DNA of 64,000 bases from Sceloporus undulatus (taxonomy: Eukaryota > Chordata > Lepidosauria > Squamata > Phrynosomatidae). The stretch spans positions 231,383,613-231,447,612 of the forward strand of contig NC_056522.1 in the NCBI RefSeq assembly GCF_019175285.1, read 5' to 3'. The stretch's first letter is position 1; every line of letters begins with the position of its first letter. Of this stretch, positions 1 to 11,100 are shown one piece after another. The position numbers and the translations under genes are program-made. The notes under the pieces were generated by a model. The model was not told the DNA's origin, did not search any database, and saw only the letters and a list, made by a program, of their open reading frames with translations.

Positions 1-19
1 GGAGAAAGGACATACATGC

Positions 20-232
20 CCTAAAGGCACTAGATCCCACTAGATCTTGGAAGCTAAGCAGGATCAGTCATGGTTAGTGTTTGGCTGGGAGACTATTGCA
101 TACTGGTGCTGTAGGCTATATTTCAGAGGAGGGCCATCGCAACCCACCTCTTTCCTTGCCTAAGAAAACCCTATGAAATTCAAGGGGTCTCCATAAATTG
201 ACAATGGACTTGCAGGCACATACACACAATTT
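20..232 (+). repeat. 5S-rRNA-derived SINE, copy 1
   Basis: Contains GATCTTGGAAGCTAAGCAGG, GGTTAGT, TGGGAGAC and GGTGCTGTAGGCT-like blocks in the order of the 5S rRNA internal promoter, followed by a non-5S tail (TTTCAGAGGAGGG, TTGCCTAAGAAAACCCTATG). This is the structure of squamate 5S-type SINEs. Degraded; not a functional 5S gene. Confidence 0.8.
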
Positions 233-364
233 CTAGGGATTGTTGCTTTTCTTCCATGCACTTTTTGAGGTTGATGGATTAGTTGTGTAGAAGTGTAGGA
301 GGAGCAGGCCAAGGTTCTCCGGGCCTCAGTTTGACCATTTGTTGTTTGTTTGTTTGTGTCCCAT

Positions 365-530
365 CCTTCTTCCAGTCTTGGGACTCAACAACATTTATTT
401 ATAACACCTTTCCAGCAAAGGGCAGAATATCAAACATATATAATCAAAAATGGACGATAAAACACAACACTGCAAAATCTTAAAATACTAAAGTAATATG
501 CTAATATACTAAAACAAACTCCTTGTCACT
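365..530 (-). repeat. Unclassified LINE-like 3' fragment, copy 1
   Basis: Shares AAGGGCAGAA, ATCAAACATATATAATCAAA and a run of near-identical bases with 51885-52000. Probably the 3' end of a non-LTR element in reverse orientation; the family is not assigned. Confidence 0.4.
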
Positions 531-968
531 TAAGAAAACTTACACAAAAAAATTACAGATGAAACTTTTAGCGTCAAATGTTCACACAGTCAAAACCATA
601 CAAAAGTTCAGATCTAATTAAACTATCTATAGAATTTAAAACAACAAATGTGGACAACAGACCACATTAATAACCCTTTCCTCGTATGAGTCCATTCCTC
701 AAGGCCAACTGAAACAAAAAAACATCTTCAGTTGCTACTGGAAAGATACTGCATAGGAGACCATTCTAGTCTCTCTAGAAAGACAGATCCAACCACCAAA
801 AAACCAATGGTATCATTACTGGATATGATATATATTTTGTCCATCTTTTGTATCTTCTGTTTATATCTTTTTTCTCACCTTATCCTTCTTTATATCTTCT
901 ACATCTTCTAATCTTACTAAATTTTAGTAAGCAAGTTAGTTAAAACAGAAAACTGTCTGAAAAGCACC

Positions 969-1300
969 ATGTAATAATAATAATAATAATAATAATAAAT
1001 TTATTTATATTTCCCACCTCTCCCTGTGGATCAAGGCGGGATTACAACCTGATAAAATACACACAATAGTGCAATTGATAAAATACAGACAACAACAATA
1101 ATTCAGTTAAAAAGCTAAAGCTTATCATATTACAACAATAATTAACAATAAAATTGCTCAATGGTCATAATCATAATCAAAGGGGTGGAGCATAAGAGGG
1201 AATAGTTGTCCTATTCCAGATCAGATGGATCAGATGTACACTGATAATAGCCTATAGCCTATAATAGCATAGTAAATGAACAATTAGAATCTGCCTGTCT
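969..1300 (-). repeat. AAT microsatellite and L2/CR1-clade LINE 3' fragment
   Basis: An (AAT)n run at about 974-998 is followed by TTATTTATATTTCCCACCTC, CCCTGTGGATCAAGGCGGG and then AT-rich sequence. This is the reverse complement of the 3' end seen in L2-like reptile LINEs, with the ATT tail at left. Confidence 0.5.
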
Positions 1301-2051
1301 ATCGAGCAGATTTTTTTTTTCTTCCACAAGTCAATAATTAGAAGTATTGATTTCTTTTCTTCTTTTGACTTTCAGATGGAAAAATGTCTATTTCATTAGA
1401 TGTTCATGATGATGCTGTGCTGGTGCCATCTGGACCTTTCTTGGCTTCAATTCTGGTGATGGGTTTAATTTTCTTGAATTCTGCCTACATAAAATGCTTA
1501 TTTGCCTAGAAAAAGTGAGATCACTTTCATACTGAAGTTTTATTTGGGTTCACTCTGGCCTGAATATAGTGTGACCTTCCCTCCTCCTGAGAAACTTATT
1601 GGCAGCTTGTTCAGCCTGTATTTGCAATCTGTATGAAGCTATTGAGCATCTGCCAGGTTGTTGAGCTGTTCTTGGCTTGGCAGGTCATCGGCTGTGTACT
1701 TTAGCTGAATCTATAATGAGGTCTTTCCTATTGTTGAGGGAAATAATGGATCATTTGGATTAAAATTCATGGAACAAATACAAGACACTGTAAAGCTGAT
1801 GTGAGAAAGCTACATATGAATGTGCATGCACACACAGACAATTTGCTCTGGCTGACAGGCTGCCTTTTTGGGGCGGTCTGTCCTAGGCCAAAGAAAATGT
1901 ATTTAAAAATAGATACAGACCTGCATGTTTGACTCCTGGTGTGTGAGTACTCTTGTGTTATATCCATTTCCAACTATTTGAAAAGTATACACAACAATGA
2001 TTAGAAATATCATGATCACTCTGTAGTAATGCTTTGGGGTTTACTTTCCAG

Positions 2052-2135
2052 GACTCTCTAGATTTTCTCTCTCTCAACCTACACTACAACTGTAAAAAGG
2101 AAGCCAGTTTTGAACAGATGCTGAATGATCTACAG
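2052..2135 (+). CDS. LCT: LCT exon w1 (region I, part)
   Basis: First recognisable LCT exon in the window: 28 codons, phase 0 at both ends, acceptor ttccag and donor gtaatt. It begins [14 protein letters not shown], which matches the end of human region I (DTVDFLSLDLSYEC). Region I is a shortened, non-catalytic GH1 repeat in the pro-region of the family. Confidence 0.88.
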
Positions 2136-5100
2136 GTAATTCTGAGAGTTGCATCAAGTTATTTTGCAGTGTTCTGTAGATGCTCTTGAGCAGTGTTTTA
2201 CAAATGCAGCATCTCTTGTATCCATTTAGAGTTTACCAAATTGATTGTCATTTGTGGGTAGGTAATTGGGATTGCACGTGTAAACATGAATTTCTAGAAA
2301 GAAGGTATATACCTAAAAATGAATTCTATGAAAAGACAGATAACAGAAAGCCTATGAAATCTACATAATCATTACACAGTGAATCACATCCAGTCTCTAC
2401 TTGTTTTGTTGGACCCACTATGTTCAGTTCAGGGGCCATTTTCTGGGTCCCAATTGTAGGGGGAAAGTGGGATATAATTTCAAATATCGTTATTAGTTTT
2501 TTGTGGGGTTTTTTGGGCTATGTGGCCATGTTCTAGAAGAGTTTTTTCCTGATGTTTCACCAGCATCTGCATCTGGCATCTTCAGAGAAGCATTCTGCCA
2601 GTGAGCTCTAATGCTATACTATACGATTAGAATATGGTACAGAGTTGGGTTTGCTGTGCAGTAACTATGGATAAGATCAGAGCTGTAGCTTAACCTTTTG
2701 CAATAGATGTTGTGATGGTCCACCTTTCCACTGACTAAACACAGTTTCAGTCTGAGTTACCTGATGCCTTGCATAGAATTTCCTTCTACCTAGGAAGACA
2801 GTTTCCCCCCCATACCAGAATAGCCAGCTGCATTTTCTAGAATATCTCACAATTCGTAATGACAATTACACCATCATCTTTTACATCATCTTGTTCCATC
2901 TCAAACCAGCCCTTTTGACTTAATGATGTTATACAGCTAACAGATTATGCAGGTAAATAACAGCTTCCAAGAGACTATATACAGCATTGATATTTGCCCT
3001 TTAGATAATTCATTGCAACTCTGCACATTTTTTTTCATTTACAGCCTGTCACAAATGGTTTGGACATTTTGTTGTTTTGTCTAAATTTCCATGAATGTTC
3101 TTCCACACAAGAAAATCTACTTACAAATGTGGCTTCCATTTTTGGAGGTAAGTGTCTTCTAGAAGGAGGAACTGTGGTCTTGTGGTTTATGTCCATAAGA
3201 CCTGAGGGACAAATAAACTGCAATAAAAACAATGCTGTGGTCCAAGACAAACTTGCTACTAAGTTTACTCAGGATTGAATTTATGAGAAGGCAGAATGAG
3301 CTGGTTGCCTCAGGCAGTAGAAACTGGGTGGCACAGAGCAATAGTGAGGTCTCACAAAGATAATGCTGTGTGTGCACCATGTGGTGCCCTATGGCCCCTT
3401 AAGGTAGGATAGAAGATGTTATAACACTGTCAACAGTGGAGTAAGATACAGTCCAGTCAGTTTCCATAATTGCAATAATGAAGGTGAAGAGAGTTGTGGA
3501 ATGTTTAAGGCCATTTTAAGGAGGTGGGATTCCACTAAAAAGGGACTGCTGGGCTTGCATGTCTTCTATTATGCATGTAATGTATCCTCATACCCACTGA
3601 CTCCCACCCTTTTTTTCCAGCCATATATGAAGGCCAAGCACAGGCAATAGGATATGATGTAAATTTCGTCTTGGATAGCTCACCCATTGGGTATGTTGCT
3701 AATTGTTTGTTTGGATGGTTTTTATATCCTGCCTCTCCCTACAAAACTGCCAAAATCTTGTTTCCCCCTGGTCCAGACGCACATCATTTTAGTGATGCAT
3801 GGAAATTTACTTTATTATTTCCTATGTGTCCCCACCCCAGCATTTCTCTCCCCATCAACCACTTAAACTTGTGTGGGGAGTAACAACTTGGCTATGCTGA
3901 TATCTTAGCTTTATGGTAACGGTGGCAACTTGGAAAAAGAACATAGGAGAGCAGTCTTGTGGTTTCTGCCACTCTGTTAGTATTTTGTGTGTTCGAGCTT
4001 TGCATCCTATATTCAAGATGGATTCCACTTAGTCCATCTAATTTATTGAAATAGCAATGTCAAAGATAATTTGTTACCACAATGAATGTGGCACTCCAAC
4101 TCAAAAGGCCCAGTTGGAAAGAGTTCCACAACACATACTGTATATGCTTGGCTATAGTTGACCTCATGTATAAGTTGAGGGAAGGCTTTGGGGCCAAAAT
4201 TATGCATGTTGATATGACCTATGGATACGCCAATGGTAAAACAAGTCAAGGGCATGTAACAAAGAATGTAAAAGACGAAGCAAAGGAAAATGATGCCCAA
4301 GAATTTACAAAATTCCTGCATGCACAACTGTTTCTGTTCACACTAAAGGCTGGATGGATAAGAAAGTAGAGGGGGATAGGAGCTTCTTTTAGGTGCTTCA
4401 AGAAGGGATTAAGCTCTCACCTTTCACCAGGGGATGGTTCTTTTTTAATAAGACTTCAGGTACAGTATTTACATTGACCTGTGAAAAAGTGGACCAGGGT
4501 CTTGGGGGTCAATAGACTTACACATGAGTATATGCAGTATGTCAGATGATCTGTGGTTGCATTGTTTTGTTCAACAGCTTGTTGCTTTAATGGATTACAC
4601 ATACTCAACACAGTTGTATATGCAGAAATTTTCTTTTAAAAATGTCTAGACTTATACATGAGTATATGCAGTATATCAGATTATCTACGGTTGTATTGTT
4701 TTGTTCAACAACTCTTTGCCGTAATAGATTACATTTGTCCCTCCATATTCGCTAGGGTTAGGGGCACAAGACCCCTGTGAATATAGAAAAACCGCAAATA
4801 ACAAAAACACCATGTTTTTAACTGAGAGGACACCTCTCTAGGAATCTCTAGGTCCTCCAGCGCAACTCTGTGGTCAATGTCCAACAGATACTGACCATAG
4901 AACTGCACTGGAGGAGCTACAAATGCCAAGTAGAGTATTCTCTCTAGGAGTCTCTAATTAAAGTTCACCATAGAGTTGCACTGGAGGGCCTGGATATTCC
5001 TAAAGAGAACATATTAATCAAATCCGTGAATAATCAAATCCACAAATATCAAAGCCTCTAATATGGAGGGATGAGTGTACATGATTTCAACACAGTAATA

Positions 5101-8100
5101 TATGCAGAAATTTCCTTTTTTAAAAAAAAGTGGATGATGGAAACAATGAACCTTTACAAAGTTGTAATTAACTCCCTTTTCCCTCCACACTTAACAACAG
5201 GGGAGATAGTTTCTGATCATTGTACATGAGTTCATGTGTCCTCAGCTTTCATGAGAGTTCCTCCATCTTCTGAAAGTGTCCACAGATTCTCATTTCAACC
5301 GGACCATCTTCAGTGCAGGACATCTGAGCAAAATTTCAACATTGTTTTTTGGTGGCTGCAGTCTATTCTCATTTTCACTGATATAAGAAATAAACAGCTA
5401 CTGATCCTCTATACATTTGTCTTCTTAGTAATCAGATTTTGTAAGATAGCTTTAAGATAGTGTGAACCAAGAATGAAATGTCCAACCAAGAATGAAAGGT
5501 CAGCCCCTTTAAATCTCTCCAGTTTTTAGCTATTTCTAATCTTCCCAACTCAACAACTTAGAAACTAAGCTTCCATGGTGGAACTTTTATTTGCCATCTA
5601 TGTGCCACTTTAATACACATTCCTTTGCTTTCCTGTAGATCAGTTGAAATGGTGGTGAAGACCATATATGCTGTCATTGAGAAGGAAGGATTTTAATGGC
5701 TAAATCAAACCTCAAGCCCCTTTTATTACACTGTACTGTCCAAAGCAGAAATCTGTGAGGTCTTTATGCAAGTCTGAAATCCAGCCTCTCTACATCTGCA
5801 CTGAAATTTGAATTCAGTTAATTTCTTGGGAGTGGGTGCTGAAATACATTATTAACAAAACATATCAGCAAATTGCAAAACCAGGATTTCCTAATTTTCC
5901 TGGTTTTGTTTGCAATTGTTCTTGTGAGAGCACAAGAACATCCTTTAAGACAAAGGTCCCCAATTTGAAATCATTCCACATGTTCCCATCTCCTAAATGG
6001 TTTGATTTTATCACGTTGTTGGTGAAGCAACATGTTATACTTGGGAGAAGGCAATTGGAGGCAGCACTTTTCTGAATAAAACTCCACACACTTAACATTT
6101 AAACTGTAAATAAGTTATTAATTTTGACAACCAATTATGTGGAATGTGAAAGAAATAGTAAGAAGTTGTGAAAGATATCACCGACCCTATTTTCCATTTC
6201 TACCAATTTTTGAGATCCAGTGGTAAGATCATTACTATTTTTCATACCCTACTACAGTAATGTTTCTTGCATTAGAAAAGCTGTATCAAGCTGGTTTATT
6301 GACTGATTTTGTTGTATTTGGAGAGAGTGATCCTCTCATGCTACTGGTTAAACTGGTTACTAATTACATTCCCTCCTTATGCACATAGTTTTTGTAATAG
6401 TTTTGAAATATCCTCCTGAACCAGAAAAAAGAGCAATTCTCAACTATGATAAACATGGCAAACACATAAGATCAAGCCAACAAAGCATCAACTATAGGAT
6501 ATCAGTATGCAAAAGGATCCTGTAGCCCCTTTGAGAATAACTGGGTGAAAGAAATTGTGGTATAAGCTTTCGTAGACTTATACATCCGAGCATCCGAGGA
6601 AGTAGACCAAGTCTACAAAAGCTTATGCTACAACTTCTTTTACAAGTTAGTCTTAAAAGTGCTGCAAGATCCCTTTATATATTGATATTCCAGAATCCTG
6701 ACTAATATGGCTATGTCTCTGAATTCTACCCCCGATATGATATCAGTAATGGGTTTTATTGATATGACAAGTATCATTCTAGTAGATATCTCATTAGGCT
6801 AGCAAGCTTTATACATACAAGCATGACTTACAAGACCGCTAGCTTACTTGTATGCATTAAAATCCTTAAACTAAATATTATTTTGATCTACATTTGGGAC
6901 TGTAGTGTTTTTGGGATGTTGAATATTGAAATTTGGATATCAAACTCAGCACATCCACAATATATAAAATAGCTGAATCACAGAATGATTTTCCTTCTTT
7001 TCATACGTAAGTAGAAATGTAATTACAATGAAAGTTGAATTAACAGAGATCTTCTCATAACACCATCTTTTTCCCTTTCAAGCTCCTACACAGAAAATCT
7101 AGCCATTCATCCCATGCCAGATGTGGTAATGACATCAGCTATCAGCCCATTTTCATCCTATCAAACAACCTGGGAAGCATTTGCTAATCAGTCTGAATCA
7201 GAGAGAGATGCTTTTTTGTTGGGTGTTTTCCCTAGTGGTTTTCTCTGGGGTACCTCAACAGGATCTTTCCGTACTGAAGGTGCATGGGCAGAGGATGGAA
7301 AAGGAGAGAGCATTTGGGACCGATACGGACATCAAGGCCATGTCTACAGGAAACAAACAGCTGATGTGGCATGTGACAGCTACCACAAGATAGAGTATGA
7401 TGTCTACTTACTCAGAGGCCTTAGGCCAAAGATTTATAAATTTTCTATATCATGGCCTAGGATTTTTGCTGATGGGACTAAGAACAGCTTGAATCCTCAA
7501 GGAGTTAGTTACTACAACAAACTCATAGACAGCTTGCTGGAGTCTAATGTTGAACCCATGGTGACCTTGTTTCATTGGGACCTGCCACAAACTCTGCAGG
7601 ATCTTGGTGGTTGGCAAAATGAGAGTATTATAAGTGCCTTTGTAGACTATGCATCTTTCTGCTTTGGAACTTTTGGCGATCGGGTTAAATTCTGGATTAC
7701 CTTCCATGAACCTTGGGTCATTAGCTATGCTGGCTATGGCACTGGACAGCATCCACCAGGAATTGTTGATCCAGGGATGGCATCCTATCAGGTATGAACA
7801 ACAAGCAGCTTGACTTAATTGCAGGACTTTACCATCGTTTATGTGCTGTATTGGCTGTGTGAATGATGGCCGGTTGCATTCTAAACTGACGTGGCTCTTT
7901 TCTCTGCACACTGGAGGAACAGTTATTGCAGATACCGAGTCTGATTACCAGAAGGGAGACACTAGGGAAATAAATCTTGAGTTAAAGGGAGATAAACATT
8001 GAGGTCAAACTACCATGTTCTAATCTGTAACAACATAAACCTGCTACAGGCTTGCAAGCATTCATTACTTAGTGACCTTTGACTGGTTCACTGTTTGCAT

Positions 8101-11100
8101 TAAGGCCTCAGAACATTAGAAATAAATCAACATGAGAATGAAAAAAAATCTACATCGACTCTGTGTATTGAAAATGGCTCTGTTTGGCTTTCTCGTCCAA
8201 ACTAACACAATTCCCATGACAAATTTTGGATCATAGATGGCGACTTGTGGTTTTCTAGATATTGTTGGGCTGCATGTCCCATCAGACCTGGCTAATGAAT
8301 AGGGCTCAAAAGATTTGCAATCTAGCAACATCTGGAAACCCCCATTTATTTATCCTTTCAAATTATTCTCTCAGGTGACATGGAAAAAGTTACCCATGGT
8401 TCCTTTTCCTGCCACTTGACTTCTTTCCATACCAGAAAGTGTCCCACACAGATGCTGAAGCAACACTAACACAGAAGGAGTTGCAAAGTAGAATAGGCTG
8501 TTCCTATATGTTTGCCTAAATTACCAAAAAGCCTAAGAAAGTACCACAGTATAATTTGAGCCATACTGTCATAGTTCCCATGCTATGGAGTTTTAATACT
8601 GGGATAAATTCTCAAGAGTACTTTTGTTGCTCCTGATATGGACCACTCCATATTTGACAGTCTATAAGTTTACTAAATTCTATAGTCTGCCTGTTCAAAT
8701 AAACAACTGAAAACATTTCTAAAATTAGGCTCTGTAGAGGAGATACATCTCTTTTTAGAACTTCTGGGCATAGTGTCGTAAAATAGTGTGTCCCTTCAGA
8801 ATACCTGGGCTGGAGGAAAGCTTGTAAACACAAGGAACAGAAGAATCCCATCTGGATCTTTCCTTTAAGCACAAGGGCCATTGAAAAGATGCTTACATTT
8901 TGCAAAGACTTCTCAAGTGCAGACAGCTTCTATAATGCAAGTTATAAAATAGAGCCTATAAGAAAGTGGTAGCATGAATCCAAGTGGCACATCAGACCCT
9001 TCTGGAAGATTTAATTCTGAGGATTTAGAAACCACTCATCAAAACAGGTAATAATCAAGATGGCTTTAAGGGAGAGCCTCAGGTGGTTATATTTTATTTC
9101 TAACAAATCCCTTACAGCCAGCCATCATATGTATCACTGTGATGCCATGAAATTGCTAGATGGGTGGTTTTTGAATACGTGCAGCACTATGATCGTCTGT
9201 TGACTGTCTTAGAACAGCCTGCTCCAGCAATGATTTCTGCCATGCTGGGAGCACATTCTGTTACCAGTGACTTGGAATGTATGTTGACTTTGTTGAGCTT
9301 TTGACTGGGACTATTCTACCTTTGAAATGGAGAGGCTAGTATATGGCTCTACTTTTATTCGTTTTTAAATTCCTTGTCCACAATAACAGCAAGGACCAGG
9401 GACACTGCTGGTGTGGCCTTGGGAGCTTAATTTAATAATCCAAAAATCCTCCTTTTCAAAAGATCTGAAGAGAGGATTTTGTGCAGTGACCCCTATCTTC
9501 ATCAGTCATCCTCTGTATGATATTTTAAAAACAGTTTTGTCTGATGAAGGAACCAAAAGGGATCACCAAGTTTTTTCTGTATTATTTGTTAGCCTAATAA
9601 AATCATTATATCACATCATCCCTGGGATTTATCTTGTGGCCAGCCCAGCTAACCTCCTGCCATTTGTCTTAGTTGCCCATGTTGGAATGATCTGACTTCC
9701 AAAGGAGGGGTTGGAGTGATCTTTACTGGATTAGTCCAGAAGCCTATGTTGATGCTACTAAAAGTAACTCCAGTAGCACTTTCACCAAACCAGATAGCTT
9801 TTGGAATATTGTCAAATAATCATCGGTGATAGCCTACTTTTCCAGATGGGGGTCTGGTTGCAGCATCTTAGCTTCCTCAGAACTATTGGTTTTGATCCAA
9901 AATGACTCAAGAAGCTTCTTTACTTATTTGTTGCTTCCATTTAACTCACTCAGGATTTTTACTGTGTAAATAGGTAGAAATATGTGACCCTTGAATATAA
10001 ATTGAATGTCAGGAGGAATGCTTTACAAATGTCAGTTGTGTGCTTGTCTAAACCATCTAGTTGAGGGCTGAGAAACATGTGGACGTTCTTGGACCACAAC
10101 TGCCATCAGTGGCTGGTGGGAATTCCAGTCCACCAAGTTCTGGAGAGTCACAATTCCCCAACCCCAACCTAGTCCTATTCTGGAGCCTCCATGCCTCATA
10201 TGGAAACAGCTATCCAAACTTCAGTCCCAGATAGGGATATTTTACAGACAAAGGCCTGTTACAGACTGCCAAAATAAAGCTGCTTTGGGTCTCTTTGGAG
10301 GTATGCTATTTAAATGATGCGTGGGTCCCTAAGAGTCCGGAGGTCACGCCAAAGCTACACTCCATTCCTAAGCACTGAAGTGCAGCTTTGGTGCAGCTTC
10401 AGGATGCATGCATCATTTAAATAGCATACCTCCAAAGAGACCCGAAGCAGCTTTATTTTGGCAGTCTGTAACAGGCCAAAGTATGTGCTTTGGCCCTGAG
10501 CTATATTCAGTGGAGTGACATGTATGTTTCTTTGTTTCCAAAAGGTAGCTCATGTTATTCTCAAGGCTCATGCCCAAGCTTGGCACATTTATGACATTCA
10601 ATACCGTCCCACGCAGCATGGAAAGGTGGGAATACTCTTGAATTCTGATTGGGCTGAACCAAAGACTGCAGGAAATGTTGAGGATATGAAAGCAGCAGAG
10701 CGCTACTTGCATTTCATGTTGGGCTGGTTTGCTCACCCCATCTTTGTTAATGGCGATTACCCAGATATCCTGAAATCCCAGATTGAGCACATGAACCAGC
10801 AGTGTTCTCCTCAAATTGCCAAACTGCCCGTGTTCACTGAAGAAGAAAAGAAGTGGGTGAATGGGACAGCTGATTTCTTTGGCCTTTCGCATTACACTTC
10901 CAGGCTCATCACTGCTTCAGCTAATCACACCTGTATTCCAAGCTATGAGAATATTGGAGGCTTTTCCCCACAGGTAGATCCTACTTGGCCACAGACAGCT
11001 GCATCTTGGATCTACGTGGTGCCCTGGGGACTGAGGAGACTGCTCCTATTCGTGTCCAAAGAATATACAGGAGCAAGGATCCCAATCTATATAGCAGAGA

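Larger units (their letters stand above)
1..2051 (+). other. 3' part of an LCT intron, repeat-filled
   Basis: No LCT exon was recognised here. The upstream exons (signal peptide and most of region I) must lie to the left of base 1. It holds a 5S-type SINE, LINE-like fragments and an AAT microsatellite. From about 1310 to 2040 nothing is recognised. Confidence 0.6.
3691..7082 (+). other. LCT intron between exons w3 and w4
   Basis: No conserved coding sequence except the doubtful exon-like piece at 5640-5696. Holds the nested transposon block at 4131-5120 and a palindromic MITE at 6499-6730. The rest is AT-rich and not recognised. Confidence 0.6.

Noticed and set aside
4043-4369. Overlapping 94- and 95-codon open frames on both strands
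   Set aside because: They lie in a short DNA transposon, carry no known domain and are mirrored on both strands.
7450-7911. 153-codon minus-strand open frame
   Set aside because: Antisense shadow of LCT exon w4; codons follow the + strand gene.
10413-10892. 159-codon minus-strand open frame
   Set aside because: Antisense shadow of LCT exon w5 and the family B MITE.
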